Assembly: GCF_040939455.1 (NCBI RefSeq)
Contig: NC_134117.1
Span: 23,057,501-23,121,500, forward strand
Length of the DNA stretch: 64,000 nt
Direction: 5' to 3'
Source: Microcebus murinus
Lineage: Eukaryota > Chordata > Mammalia > Primates > Cheirogaleidae
Position 1 is the stretch's first letter; the number at the start of each line of letters is the position of its first letter. The translations under genes were made by a program, and so were the position numbers. Positions 1 through 12,544 of the stretch are shown here, piece by piece. The notes under the pieces were generated by a model. The model made no database searches, was not told the DNA's origin, and was given only the letters and a program-made list of their open reading frames with translations.

Positions 1-463
1 CGGCCCCGCCCTGGCTGTGGCTGTGGGTGGGGAGGATAGGAGTGGAGAGGTGACAGCAGTCCAGGCTGACTCCGGGAACAGTGGATGTGCCCGTGCCAAG
101 ACTGCCAAGGCAGTGGCTCTCGTGCAGGGCAGAAGCGGAACAGGCTGACGGACACACCAGTGAGAAGGACGAGGCCCCTTCCTGCCAGGAGTCTGCATCT
201 AGTGGGGAAAGCAGACTTTTAAGCAATTAATTCTACTCTAGGTGAAGTAAATACTAGATAGAGGTATAAGTAACATGCTGTGGGATGAAGAGGAAGGAAA
301 GAGCAGCCTTCTTGGGAGGGGAACAAAGACCCATATGGTCTTTATTGGTGACAGCAGCCTGGAGTGACATGGCCATTTCCCCCCCCACCCCCACCCTGGT
401 TTGGGGAAATTTGGTTGTTTTTTGAGAGTCCTAGTTATAGGGGTAAAGTGTATCCCTAATTCA

Positions 464-668
464 TCCCTCCCTCCCTCCCTCCCTCCCTCCTTTCCTTCCT
501 TCCTTCCTTCCTTCCTTCCTTCCTTCCTTCCTTCCTTCCTTCCTTCCTTCCTTCCTTCCTTCCTTCCTTCCTCCCTCCCTCCCTCCCTCCCTCCCTCCCT
601 CCCTCCCTCCCTCCCTCCCTCCCTCCCTCCCTCCCTCCCTCCCTCCCTCCCTCCCTTCCTTCCTTCCC
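464..668 (+). repeat. compound polypyrimidine microsatellite (CCCT)n-(CCTT)n-(CCCT)n-(CCTT)n
   Basis: About 205 bp of pure C/T on the + strand in four blocks: a short CCCT block, about 70 nt of CCTT, about 80 nt of CCCT, then a few CCTT units before acccatccatcc. Long reading frames through it in either direction (Leu-Pro-Ser or Arg-Glu-Gly repeats) are repeat artefacts. Mirror symmetry makes it a candidate for intramolecular triplex DNA and length polymorphism. Confidence 0.97.
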
Positions 669-1268
669 CTACCCATCCATCCAGTCTTAAGTGTCTGCCT
701 TCCGCGCCCCAGGCAGAATGCCAGCTCGGGGGATGGACTGGTGATCCAAAGCAGATCTGGTTCCTGCCTTTATGGATCTTACAGCTTAGTGAGGGAAGAC
801 AGATTTTAGTTTTTTAAAAAAAGACCAAACAGTATTATTTTATACTATTCCAGATGTTACAAAGAAAGGTGCTATGGACATATTATAGGGAAACTTTATA
901 CTCTGGGATCAGGGCAGGCTTCCTGAAGAAGTGCGTTTTATCTGACAGATGAATGAGTTATTTTATCTTATTTTACTTTTGAGATCAGGGATTCTTTTGT
1001 GCTTCTGTGAAAGCAAAAGACTCTCTCCCCGGACAAATGCACGAATGCGTATCTACAATCTTAATAACTTTTTTGGTCATGACACTCCCCTAAAATCCAT
1101 CAGGGAGTGCCAGGATAAGCCCCTCTCCTCTGCCCTAGCCCCTTTTCTGTCACCATATCTTTTGCCTTCAGACCCGGTGGTTCTGCCTCCGCCGCACATG
1201 GGGGGCTGCACGCTGAACCCACCCCTCTCCCTGCCCACGCGGAAGCCCAGGCATGGAGGCTTTAGACC

Positions 1269-1440
1269 CCTGCTGTCCAATGTGGTAGCCACTGGCCACA
1301 TGTGGCTATAATTTAAATGAAATTAAATTTTTAAAATTTATTTTTAAAAAATTTAAATTAAATGTTTAGGTCCTTAGTCACACTTGCTACATTGCGTGCA
1401 CTCAGTAGCCACAGTGGCAGGTTCTATTGTACTGTGCCAG
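1269..1440 (-). mobile_element. non-autonomous hAT DNA transposon copy with 8-bp TSD
   Basis: Termini cctgctgtccaa and ...ctgtgccag are imperfect inverted repeats. Flanks are identical 8-mers tttagacc (1261-1268, 1441-1448). Interior contains the duplicated 'gccacatgtggcta' type motif of a common MER element. The family name is not assigned with certainty and orientation is tentative. Confidence 0.8.
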
Positions 1441-2964
1441 TTTAGACCGTCCAGAACACACTACAGGCTTGACCTGGCTTTCTGCCCACCCCAGACTGCT
1501 CTGCCACCTCCCAGGCCCTCCCCAGGTTGCCCCCGAAGTCGTGCAGGGCGCCAGCAAGAAGAGGGAGACTGTGCTCCTGTGTCATGTGCCCCGTGCATAG
1601 AGCATTCAGTTCAGCCGTGATTCCAAACACCTCTTCTAGAAACCAGGTCAGTTTCCAGAGAGGGCTTCTGAGAGCACTTCCTCAAGTGAGGAAGAGGGAA
1701 GAAAAGAGGTTCTTGGTCTCCAAGTGGAAATTAGCTTCTTCTAAAAATAACTCGCCACTCAGCCCTATCTACCCAGAGAAGGGACCTGTCCCAGAGGGAG
1801 CTGACCAGGACAAGGCTTAGCGTTAAGCCCCGTTTGGTTATAAAGGGCCTGTGTTGCTTGGAGTTGTGACAGGGGCTGCAGATGCCTTTTAAGTTGCCTT
1901 CTCACTGGCAGCTGGACCCCATTTCCAGCCCCTGTTGATCTGGCACGGGTCCTCCACTGCTAAGTGTCTCGCCCATGGCCTGGTCCCACCGAGGGGGGAC
2001 CGGAAGGCTCCATCGAGGGTTGTTTCACAACTGCCTTACAAGGCGCTGGGCTGCAGTAATTGCTCTGCAAACATTGGCTCCCCGGGGCTGCTGGTGCTTT
2101 AGTCTGAACTCTGGCCAGCTGGAGCACAGGGTCAATATTTGATCAGAGCCGGGAGAGGCCCTTTAGCTTCCCCCGCACCTCTTGGAAGATAGAGTTAAGA
2201 GGGTTGTTCGGGTTTGCTCATTTGCTCTAAAGGACTTAACCTATTTTGAATAACTTTTATCTCTCTTCCTTATTCATCTCTCTAGACTCTCTACCCACGT
2301 ACCCCACGCCAGGGTCACACTTACTCTCCAGCTCTCAAATAGCCCGGCTAATGATGGGTGCACAAAACTATAGTCCCTGAATCATTAATAACTGGCCTTG
2401 GAATGGAAGTGGGTGTGGGTGTGTTATGATGTCATTTATGGAGCTATAGAGGATCATTGCATGTTTAGAGTCAGAGGAGTTCTTATTCCGAGTCCTTCAC
2501 TTAGTAGCTGAAAAACCGTGTTGAATTTTTCATTCATTAAACTTCTATGAGCCTTAATTTGGTTTGATGTCCAGAGTGAGCCTCAGCTGGGTCAAACTGG
2601 CATGATCCTGGTGTCTGCCTGGGATCAACCTGAGAGCAGAAAACCGGGGGAAATGTCTCTCCTACAGGCACTTTGCCTTTCAATCATCGAGGGAATTTGT
2701 TCGAGATCACTGACCCTAGCGGCCGGGGGCCGAAGCCTGGGGAAGCAACCTGCCAAGTTCTAATAATGATTTTGTACCAAGTTCTAATAAGGATTCCAGA
2801 GAGTTCCGGCACCCTCTGCACGGGCAAGGCAATGCCAGCTTCAGCAGTGCAGTGAGCTGTGTGGGTCTTTGTGATCGCTCACACACCCTCGACAGAGGAG
2901 AACGTCGGCCTCGGCTGCGGTCGTCACCAGTCACAGGCAGGCACGGAGAGCCTCGTGATGTTTG

Positions 2965-3400
2965 TCTTGGCAAAAATGGGAAACAACCTAAATGACAGTC
3001 CGCGGAGGGTTGCTGAGAAAACTGTGATATTCTCATACCACTTAGTGCAATAGAATAAACGAGACTGGTCTCAATTCCGTGGATGGATCTCTAAGAAATG
3101 TTAATGAACGATGCAAATTTCAAAACAATAGTTACAGTATGCTAGCAATTATACAAAAAAAAAAAAAAATCCCAACAACAACAAGGTATATCTTTTACAG
3201 GTACATATACCGTATATGTATGTATATATTTGTAAAAGATCTAGAAGGCTGTAGCCCAGATTGATAGCAGAGTTCTCTCTAGATAGGGGTTAGGGACATC
3301 ACTGGGAGGAGGGGTTGATCAAAAGGGAACCTTAGCCTTATCTGTAATGTTTTACTTTTTTAAATGGAAAAGTGCATTCATATGTTATTTGCAACATTAA
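2965..3400 (+). mobile_element. L1 (old L1M-type) 3' end
   Basis: The wording 'gggaaacaacctaaatgacagt', 'gttacagtatgctagcaattatacaaaa' and 'taggggttagggacatcactgggaggaggg' follows the 3'-terminal part of old mammalian L1s. It contains an imperfect stem-loop at 3190-3240. Confidence 0.6.
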
Positions 3401-3814
3401 TATTTAATAATTAAAGAGATGCCTCTGGAGGGGTGGCGAAAGTGGGAAGTCTAAAATAAAATATGTCCTCATGGTTCTGATGGCATAATAGGACAGAAAA
3501 CACAAGTTAAAATAATAGATATTAAGAGCATATATATAACAAGAGAAAGAAAATGAAAATAATTATTAAAATCACATTACCTCATATTTCCTGGACCACC
3601 ATTCTAGATCATTCCTGTGGAATGTAAACTGGTTAGATCCCATTACAGTCAACCCCAGGGACCGTCCAAATTATCTTGCCAAACTGGAATCTTGTATTGA
3701 AATGTTACTCAAAATCCATGAATTATGTACTGGGGCAAGAAGCACTCGGGCAGCGGTTCTTGATGTTCTTAGTATGGTTTGTCGTGACAGAGTCTTACTA
3801 AGAGTTGCGTGGTG

Positions 3815-4035
3815 GAGCGTGGTGGTTAAGGGCATGCGCTCCAGGGCCAGAGTGGTTGGCTTCCAGGACCAGCTCTAGCAGTTACTAACTGTATAAGCCT
3901 TGATGAGTTATTTAACCTCTCTACGCCTCAGTTTTCTCATCCGTACAATGGGGTTAGTAATAATACCTGCCTCATAGGGTAACAGTAGAAATAGAATGAA
4001 ACAAACCCTGTAGAGAAAGCCCTTAGAATAGTGAC
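3815..4035 (+). mobile_element. MIR SINE
   Basis: Core wording 'gagttatttaacctctctacgcctcagttttctcatc', then 'aatggggttagtaataatacctgcctcatagggt', in the MIR sense order. Confidence 0.8.
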
Positions 4036-5637
4036 AAACACAGATTCTAGACAAGGAAGCTAAAATGTCACCAGTTAGGCCCTCAGAAACTTCAAGAGAA
4101 AATAGCTAGGGATCCCCACTCCATCTGGAGACGGAGGTTTCTCCCTGTGCCCCATTAATTTAGACTTCACTTTCACCAAATGGCTCAGTCTGTCCCCAGG
4201 CAGGAGAGGCAGATGGTGGTGGTAAGAGTTTCCTAGATAAATGCTTTTCACCTGCAAAGTTTAATTACAAACTCACTTCGCTCCCAGCACTGAGGTTAGG
4301 AAAACACTGCTTTTTGAAAAGTAGCTATTGGTTGACAGCTTCTCCTTGCTCTTGGAAAGAGGCATCTTTGGGGTTCCTGATGGAACACAGCAGAAGTCCA
4401 GGCGGGCCCTGTGGGGCTTCCACTGGCTCCTGGGAATTACGGGGCTGGCTCCCTTCCTCCTGGGAGCTGGCTCAGCTGTTCCCACTCATCTTGCCCTATG
4501 GCCTGAGGGTGAAGTCCAGCTTCCTTCGGTCTCTCCTGAGCTCCCCTCTGGCAGGTCCGGGTAGGGGTGGGGGTGGGAGCAGTGGAGTGTTGTGGAGGGA
4601 GGGTCTGGGTGAGATGGTACCTCACGGCAAGCTCTGTATGGGAAAACCTCTTACCACTGAGTTTTAACCCTGGGGTTACCTGGTGTCTGGCTGGAGGGCA
4701 TTGGGAAAAGTTGGCTTTATTTTTTCCCTTCGAAGCAGATGGAGTTTACTACTTCTTGTGCAGCTGCCTAGCCCCATGGGTTTAGGAGGACCCTTGTGTT
4801 TGTGAGGCCTCTCGGGACCTGGCTCCGATCAGATGGAGAGAGGTGGGGGGAGGAGGGCAGTGGCAGCAAGGACAGGGTGTCTGGGGGAGGCCTCTGCACA
4901 TCTGTGCATGAAAGGCAATAAGACCCAGAGGGCTGAGCTCGGGCCCCAAGAACCACCACACCGGGGTCTGCCATCAGGAGAACTTTCTACCCAGGCAGAG
5001 CCTGTGGATACACAGGGCAGAGGAACCTGCCTGAATCTCTGAAGCTGCCCACGATTGTTGGACATGCACCGTGCTACAGGTACACTTGGGAAATCCATCT
5101 TCTACACAGACGCATACTCAGTCTGTGCACACCTTTTGAGATAGCTGTGTGCATTTGATCCAGGCATGTGTCTCTTGGGCCCAGGGAATTCAGCCATATC
5201 CTGTTCCTAATGGACATAAGGCCCTGTCAGATCAGACCCTCCTTTGTGCACTGGGAAGTCAGAAGCCATCTCTGTCCTTTGTTGGTCCTCTAGCCTCTCC
5301 CCGGGGTCAAGGTGGGATGTTCACACGGTGGGGGAAGCTCCTTTGTGGACTGGGGAGAGTCGTAAGAGAAGCTGGAATGTCTGCGGAGTAGTAAACCTGT
5401 TCACTGGCTCTAACCCTCCAGGCACAGTCTTGTGAGTGTGGGCACTGGGTCTTTGGGAGGGCTGCCTGTTCCCAGCTGGACTGATGAGAATGTCCTTTTC
5501 AGGGGAGAAATCAGCTGTGTGCGAATATGACAGTGTGGGAGGTACATGCTTGTCAACTGATGTTAGCCATGTCCACTGGGGAATTGTGAGTGGGACTGAA
5601 AACTTTTCAACCAGAAGGCCTTAGAGATCATCTAGCA

Positions 5638-5829
5638 CTGTGGTCCCCAACCCCCAGGCCGTGGCCCCCTACTGATCCATGGCCTGTTACAAAATAGGCC
5701 CGTGCATAATGGCCTGAGCTCCATACCACCCGCCTCCACCCATGACACCCCACCTCCCCACCCCCAGTCTGTGGAAAAATTGTTTTCCATGAAACCAGTC
5801 CCTGGTGCCAAAAAGGTTGGGGACCACTG
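5638..5829. mobile_element. non-autonomous hAT DNA transposon copy with perfect 8-bp TSD
   Basis: Terminal inverted repeats ctgtggtccccaac and gttggggaccactg, flanked by identical atctagca (5630-5637 and 5830-5837). 192 bp, too short to encode transposase. Family name not assigned. Confidence 0.85.
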
Positions 5830-6079
5830 ATCTAGCAGGATGGTAAGTATCTGGCACTCATGTTGCCATTTTCCAGTCCTACCCACAGCAGACATCATTA
5901 ATTGATCATGGCACTCTCCCATTCTGTGCCTTTGGCAGACACTGGTAATCGATCACGAGCCCAAACAAGGTCTCAGATTCTTTCTAAAAACAAAACCAGA
6001 TATTTTTAGGAAGTCACTGCCTATCAGTTGGCAATGGCACCTTGAGGAGAAACTAATCGGCCACCCTCTGATCTTACTT

Positions 6080-6190
6080 ATTTCAATTATTTGACAGATG
6101 AAGAAAGGAGACCCCAAGAGGGGAAGTGATTTGTCCAAAATCACAGGACCAACAAGTGACAGCAGGACTAGAACTCAGGTGCTTTAGCTT
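6080..6190 (-). mobile_element. MIR SINE fragment
   Basis: Reads as antisense MIR: 'gacagatgaagaaaggag...aagtgatttgtccaaaatcacaggaccaacaagtgacagc'. Confidence 0.6.
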
Positions 6191-6462
6191 CTAGTTTATT
6201 CCAGTCTGGGATTCTAGCCTCCCATCCAGAAGTCCTCTCTCTGTGTTTGGCTGAGGAGGGCAGGAAGCTTCTGTCGCATCACCGAGAGAGCTCCCGGCGG
6301 GAGGGGTAGGGCCGGTTACCCTCCCTGGAGAGAAGTCGCCTATACAGAGCATACGACTTCTCTCTAGTTCCCCCAAGGGTTGGTGGCAGCTCCCTCACAG
6401 GCTTGGTGGCTTTCTGGAGCTCTGCCCACACCTCCTGCCCACTGCCACCCTCCTTTCTTGTT

Positions 6463-6800
6463 TTTTTTTTTTTTTTTTTTTGAGACAGAGTCTCGCTTTG
6501 TTGTCCAGGCTAGAGTGAGTGCCGTGGCGTCAGCCTAGCTCACAGCAACCTCAAACTCCTGGGCTCCAGTGATCCTTCTGCCTCAGCCTCCCGGGTAGCT
6601 GGGACTACAGGCATGCGCCACCATGCCCGGCTAATTTTTTATATATATATATATCAGTTGGCCAATTAATTTCTTTCTATTTATAGTAGAGACGGGGTCT
6701 CGCTCTTGCTCAGGCTGGTTTTGAACTCCTGATCTTGAGCAATCCGCCCGCCTCGGCCTCCCAAGAGCTAGGATTACAGGCGTGAGCCACAGCGCCCGGC
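6463..6800 (-). mobile_element. Alu, lemur/strepsirrhine type, full length
   Basis: Poly(T) start, two-arm Alu body, 7SL-type end 'gcgcccggc'. The linker contains 'ggccaattaatttctttctatttatagtagagac', the strepsirrhine-type insertion. Flanked by a direct repeat ccctcctttcttgtt (6448-6462 and about 6801-6815). Confidence 0.95.
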
Positions 6801-7164
6801 CCCTCCTTTCTTGTTGAACAATAAACCCCAGCTCTGCCAGGGGCAGCGTCTGAGTCAGCTCACACCACCTGCATGACTGCCCGGAGCTGCATGCCTTGTT
6901 TTCCCGGGTGTTAGGTGTCATGTCAGGGTGTGTTTGGGAGTCAGCTCAGGGAGGCCTTGGCATGCAGTTGCTGCCTCTGCCACCTCCTACAGTCCTGGGC
7001 CCAAAGGTCTGACCTAGAAAACTCAGCTGCGGCCCCATCAGGCCCCCTTCTCCCCCCTTGCGATAACCGACGGGAAAGTTGGCTGGAAAGTGTGCAGGGG
7101 GACAGTGCCCCCCTCCAAACTGGAGAATGAAGGGAAGGAAGATCTTTGGTGGTGGCCAGGTGAG

Positions 7165-7169
7165 TGGTG

Positions 7170-7207
<38 letters not shown>
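7165..7207 (+). repeat. (GT)n microsatellite
   Basis: About 20 GT dinucleotides with one interrupting gc. It creates a spurious Val-Cys or Thr-His open frame. Confidence 0.97.
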
Positions 7208-7211
<4 letters not shown>

Positions 7212-8024
7212 GTGAAGCTTCAGCCATGACCGAGTCACTCTCTTCCTGCCGGAGTTTCAAATCAATCGTGGCACTTCTGAATGGGTGCCAGCTATGTGCC
7301 TGGCACCATGGGTGGTACTGGAGACCCTGAGGGGTTGTCCTGGATGGAAGGCCAGGGTGACCGCCGTGGCCTTTGAGGGAGCCGTCAGCTGGTGGAGGCA
7401 TCGGGGCAGAATGCACTGAGTGGGTGTTGCCACAGTAAGCGAGTGGTCCAGGGTGTAGACCACCCTCACCAGGCCTGCATGCCATGGCATCCCATCTGGG
7501 GCCTGGAGGTCTCAGCATCCTGGTCCTTCCTCCCTCCTACCCCACCCTCCCTGAGGTTTTGCTCTTGACTCTTATGGAACCAGGCATGTGGGACAGTCAG
7601 GGTGTGCTATGGGAATCTAGTCGTGGCCTTTCTTGAGGGAAGACAGACATTGTTCCTCCCAGAGGTGATCTGCCTGGAGACATCAGCTGCATCACTTCCC
7701 ATCGTGGGCAACCTGCCCGCCCGCGCTGGACCTCAGCTCCCAGATGATTTTAGGAGCTGCCATCCGTGGGTCTCAGGGACGCTGGTTCAGATCAGACCAT
7801 TGCAGGAGTCATTGGAGTATTGGAGCTCTTTCCTTTATATCCTCAATTTAGCTGCAGCCAAGGAAAAAAGATTTTAGATCCCCCGGATACCTCCACAGAG
7901 GGATGACATCAGCCTCTCCAGAAGGGCTTGTGGGGTTCCCGGTGCCAAGTTCCCAACTTTCCAAGTGGGGCAGAATCTCGCAGAGATGGAAAGCTAGGGC
8001 TGTGTTACCACGCAGACTTACTTG

Positions 8025-8190
8025 GGTTTGTGCCTCGGCCCCACCCCTTATCAGCTGTGTGCGTCTGGGCCATTATCTAACCTCGGAGGGAGTCCCCACC
8101 TTCTCATCTGCAAATTGGCTCTAATTGCAGAACCTGTCTCGTGGATTTGTGAGATTTTAAGGAGATAAGGTAGGAAAGCTTGACCATGGA
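8025..8190 (+). mobile_element. MIR SINE, diverged
   Basis: MIR-like order 'agctgtgtgcgtctgggccattatctaacctcgg', 'cttctcatctgcaaattgg', 'gtggatttgtgagattttaagg'. Confidence 0.6.
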
Positions 8191-9124
8191 GCCTGGGGCG
8201 GCTGTGGGCATTATTATTACGAGATCATTGCTGCTGCCTCTGGCCCCCTGGAGAAGGGAAGGGGCTCCAGGTTCCTCCCTGTGAGCACAGTGTCTGTCCA
8301 GCCTGGACCAGGAGAACATTTTTCTCAGCTACAAAAGGGTCGTGGGCACCTCCAAGCTGCAGGAAATCAATCCTCCAGGCCGGCCAGGAGACAGTCCCCA
8401 AAGCCAGCCAGGGTTTGGCTCCATCTGCTAATTCAGAGCCTTTATCTGCTGCTCCGCAGGACGAAGTGGCCAGTTCAGCCGTGTGGGAACTCTGAGCTCA
8501 GTGCTGGCTGGGGGGCTGGGGAAGAGGCAAGGAATGGGGGTGGTCGCCGGGGCTAAATGGACAACATTCAGATGTACCTTTAAAAAAACAAACCAAACAG
8601 GAAGCGTGAGGCTGGTGTTTGGGCAAGAGTTGAGATGCTGGCAGAGGGTTGTTGAGGTGTGACAAGCCAGCCTTTCTTCCCGCCGAGACAGTGCGGGCTG
8701 CGTCTCCGAGGGCAGCCCTGGTGAAGGCCGGCCTGTTGCACTGCCCCAGGAGCCAGGCTCGTGTTGCCCCGGGTTCCCAGGGCTTCGCTCAGTCCTGGAA
8801 CCTTCCCAGGAGGAATCCTGTACCTACCTCCCAGCGCACCTGCCCCTCCCTCCATCCCACACTGCGGTGAGGTGGGGACCACAACAGAAGAGGCCGGGCA
8901 AAGAAATTTGCCAAAGTGTTAAGAAAATTGTATAGGAGGACTCAAAAATGTGAGGTTCTATCCATTGCTCTATATAATTTTTGGTGCATATTGGGAAAAG
9001 ACTTCCACTGCCTGAGTCTGGCAGTTGGGACACTTTGGGCTAGTCTGGAACACCTGAGTCTCTTGGCTGGGGGGTTACATTCAGGCTAAGGGAGGGTGGA
9101 CCCACGGGGGCCTGTGCCCTGGCG

Positions 9125-9275
9125 GGGTATCCGAATCACCATGAGCTGGATTGAAAACGCATGCAGCCCCCTCTCCTCCCAGCCTCCTGAATCTGTCTAG
9201 GGCTGGGCCCCTGTGCCTGGAGTTCCAACAGGCTTGAGAAGTGATTCTGATGCGAAGCCAGACTTGACTGTGAAG
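9125..9275. mobile_element. diverged small hAT-type element (MER5-like)
   Basis: 'gaatcaccatgagctgg...ctgggcccctg...agtgattctgatg' follows the internal order of the common short hAT elements. Ends are decayed and no TSD is seen. Confidence 0.4.
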
Positions 9276-9555
9276 TCTTGAAGTGAGGAGACTCCTGGGC
9301 CCAGTGAGCTCCCTGTCCCGGCTGCAGATGTGCCTGCAGGTGGCCGTAGTCCTGCCTTGTCCAGGCTACTTCTGCACATCTGGGCCCAGGCCTGGGAGGC
9401 CAAGGGCTTCCCTCACTTCTGCGCTCTCTGTTCAGCTCAGGAAGGGCCAGAAAGAAGGAAAGAGCCCAGGACAGACCTTGACTTGTTCCCCCAAGGCAGG
9501 GGAGGGTGAGGAACAGGGGCCCTGAGACTGGCGGGAATTCTCTGTAATGTGACTT

Positions 9556-9805
9556 TTTTTTTTTTTTTAAAGAGTGCCCTGGCGTCAGCCTCAGCCTCCC
9601 GAGTAGCTGGCACTACAGGCGTGCGCCACCATGCCCGGTTAATTTTTTCTATATATATTAGTTAGCCAATTAATTTATTTCTATTTATAGTAGAGATGGG
9701 GTCTCGGTCTTGCTCAGGCTGGTTTCAAACTCCTGACCTCGAGCAATGCGCCCGCCTCGGCCTCCCAGAGTGCCAGGATTACAGGCATGAGCCACCGCGC
9801 AGGGC
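9556..9805 (-). mobile_element. Alu, lemur/strepsirrhine type, internally deleted
   Basis: T tract, then a right arm lacking about 90 bp, then the strepsirrhine linker and left arm. Perfect 16-bp TSD ctctgtaatgtgactt at 9540-9555 and 9806-9821. Confidence 0.93.
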
Positions 9806-9821
9806 CTCTGTAATGTGACTT

Positions 9822-10050
9822 GTGTTAGCACGTGCTTTGCGTCAGGCGCTGTCCTGGGCCCTTTCCATCATTGTTACCTCTGGACTGCTCACAGCCCACC
9901 CTCTGGTGACGGGCAGGCACCCCCACTCTCCCCCATTTTTTGAGGGATGAGGGTACTGAGGTCACATAAGGATCTCAAGGTCACACAACAGAAAGGTGGA
10001 GGAGCCAGATTCAGGCCTGGGATTCTGGCTCCAGAATTCACATGCTAAAC
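9822..10050 (-). mobile_element. MIR SINE relic
   Basis: Antisense MIR order: 'tttgcgtcaggcgctgtcctgggccctttcca', 'ctgaggtcacataaggatctcaaggtcacacaaca'. It directly abuts the Alu TSD. Confidence 0.55.
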
Positions 10051-10914
10051 CCTCCTCTCTGCTGCCCCGACCTGGGCCAGAGCTGGCCTGGAGCCCCATG
10101 CCACCGATAGGAGAGGGGTCCTTGTCCTCCCTTGCTGGGAAGGCGAGACTGGCTAGCCTCTTCAGGTGGGCACTGCCCGAGCTGGACGGGGTTTAAGCTG
10201 GGCAGCTCCTGCTGGCTCTTCCCCCTTCCTCCCCTTCTCTGGCTGGACAGAGGGTGTCCCTGGGCTCATCTGTCTGTTCCATTGCCTAATCCCTCCCCAC
10301 CCCATGGTGTCCCTCTAAGGCCACACCTGCCCCGCTGCTGTTCCTGCTAGAAATAGCTGCACAGTGGGTATTTGCCCAGGAAAAGGAGTGGCTCTTGTAG
10401 GGTCAGGCTGGCCCCAAAATACCCCACCAGCTGTCAGTGATCTGGGTCAGGTAGGCATCGGGAACAGGTTTGGGGCAGGGTTTTGCTCTCCCTTGAATAT
10501 CTTCTCTGAGTGATTGGTAGTTCGAGCTGGTCCAACTCATTGCTTTCAGCTGGGGGCAGGGGAGCGAGCACCTGCTATGGGCAAGTCACTGTGTTCAGGG
10601 TGAGGCCGAGGGGGTGGAGACAGATGGAATAGGAGCTGACCTGCTGGCTGATTCCTTGTCCAAGTGGACGTGCCTAGTAGCCTGACCCTTCTGGGTGTCT
10701 GTGTGTAAGTCACACACGTGCCTTCACCCTAGCGTGTTCCAAACCCAGCCGCTGCCTGGACCCCTCCCCACATTGTCCCTCCACCCTCCTTCTCCCTCTG
10801 TCGCTGCACCCTCTTCCTCCCTCACAGACCCGTCCTCCTGACCGCCCCTGCGCCCCAGCATTCCCAGCAGGACCCCCTGCTCTAGCGGCACTGCCGCCAG
10901 TCAGCTCTGCTTCT

Positions 10915-11065
10915 CCAGTGTTTATTTTTAATTATGAAAGTTTTCAATCCTACAGAAAATAATATAATAGGCATCAGTGGACCTCTCGCCCAGATGTAAC
11001 AAATGTTAATATTTTGCCACATTTGCTTCAGAGACTTTAAAAATAAATAAAATAAAATGGTGCAG
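10915..11065. mobile_element. LINE-1 fragment
   Basis: 'attatgaaagttttcaatcctacagaaaataatata...cctctcgcccagatgtaacaaatgttaatattttgccacatttgctt' is a familiar old L1 3'-region wording. Orientation not resolved. Confidence 0.55.
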
Positions 11066-11999
11066 GTGTCTGATAAAGGCTAAATTCCCTCTCCCCTGCC
11101 TGTGTAGGGGGTGCTGGGACATTTCCCGAGGTGGACTGGAGGTGCCTCTATGTCTGGAGAAGGGCCGGGGTCCAGGTAGGCTGAGAAGGCACTCCAGACA
11201 GGGGGTCTGCAGGAGTAAGGGGTTGCGGGGCCAGGGGTGGTGTGGGGGGCGTCTTGAGCATGTGCAGAAGTGGGGTGGTGGGTCGGGTGGGCAGAACCAC
11301 TTCGAGGATGCACAGAGGCCAGTGTGAGCGCTGCTTTGGTGGCCTCTGGGGTCTGGATTCCTGATGGGCCTGCACGCAGGTGCCCCTGCGATCCCTGAGC
11401 AGCCAGCACCTGCTCTCGTACTTCCTCCTCCTGCACCTCGTCTCTGCGGGCGGCTGCCCCTGTTTGAGAGGAACGCACCACCTGGGTCAGCTGCCAGCGG
11501 AGAAGCGACCCACAGCTGGGCACCACTGTGGGCTGGAAGACAGCAAGCTCTGCGGAGGGGTTTGTCCTGCTGCATTTCCCAGTTCCCTGGCAGGAGGCAA
11601 GTCCCCACCCCCACCGCCAGGAAACCTCGTTAATTGGAGCTGGCGGCAGAGCTGGAAGCCGGGCTGGCGGTGGGTGCGAGCCTCGCCGCGTGGGCTGCTT
11701 TACCAGGCTTCCCCTGGCAACTCTGCCTGTGCTTTGTCTTCGGGGAGTTTTCTCTCCTTCCATCTGGGCTCCACCTGTCCTCCCCTCTGCCCAGTGTGAA
11801 CAAACACTAGGAAGCCCTTCCGAGTCCAGAAAGAAGTTACAGGAGAAGACTCTGAGCGGAAGCCGTCAAAGCCGCGGATGCCAGCTTCGAAGCCTGCAGA
11901 CCTGTCGTGGGCACACGGGCTGCCTGGGTCAGCTGTTACGAGCTCCTGAGGTGCCAAAGGACGTTTGAACCCCAAACCTGGCCAGTCGCATCTCATATC

Positions 12000-12400
12000 C
12001 AGGCCAACAGCAAGCCGGCTCATCCTCTCAGACCCCCTCTGTTCTTTGAGGACCAGGCACAGTACTGCCTCAGGGCCTTGCCTTTGCTGGTCCCTCTGCC
12101 GCAACCCCCTCTCCCAGGTCTTCTAGCAGCTGACTCCTGCACACATGGCACCTCTCGGGAACCGAAAGCTGCCCATTGTCTCTTTGTCACATTCTATTGT
12201 CTTGAAGACACTTATCACAGTCGATCATTATCTTATTAGTGCTTCCTTGTTTGCTGTCTCATCCCCTCCTCCTTCCCTCTCTCCCCAGAATCTCACCTTT
12301 AGAAGAGCAGGACCCTGCCTGCTCAATAGCTTGTTTTTCCAGTGCCCAGAACGGTGCCTGCCACATATTGGGTGCTTGGGAAACCACTGGCAAATGACTG
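12000..12400 (+). mobile_element. L2 LINE 3'-region relic
   Basis: 'ctcagggccttgcctttgctggtccctctgccgcaacccc', then 'ttctagcagctgactcctgcacacatggcacc', then 'gccacatattgggtgct' follow the L2 consensus order. Confidence 0.6.
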
Positions 12401-12544
12401 CGTGGCCAGCTGGCGCTGAGTGCAAGGTAGAGGTGGGCAAGGCCTGGCCCTGCCGTCCTCCTCCTCCACTCTAATGGCAAGTTCTGTAAGCTCCCACTCC
12501 TGCATGCCCGTCTTTGCCTACAGGCTGGATTTGCCGTTGGGATT

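Noticed and set aside
401..817. 138-aa (+) and 71-aa (-) open frames rich in Leu-Pro-Ser and Arg-Glu-Gly
   Set aside because: They are translations of the CCCT/CCTT microsatellite, not genes.
6946..7518. 190-aa minus-strand frame with a Thr-His repeat
   Set aside because: Driven by the GT microsatellite at 7165-7207; no domain outside it.
11006..11763. Two overlapping minus-strand open frames of 202 and 227 codons
   Set aside because: GC-rich intron with both frames and the opposite strand open, no recognisable domain, no splice context; composition artefact.
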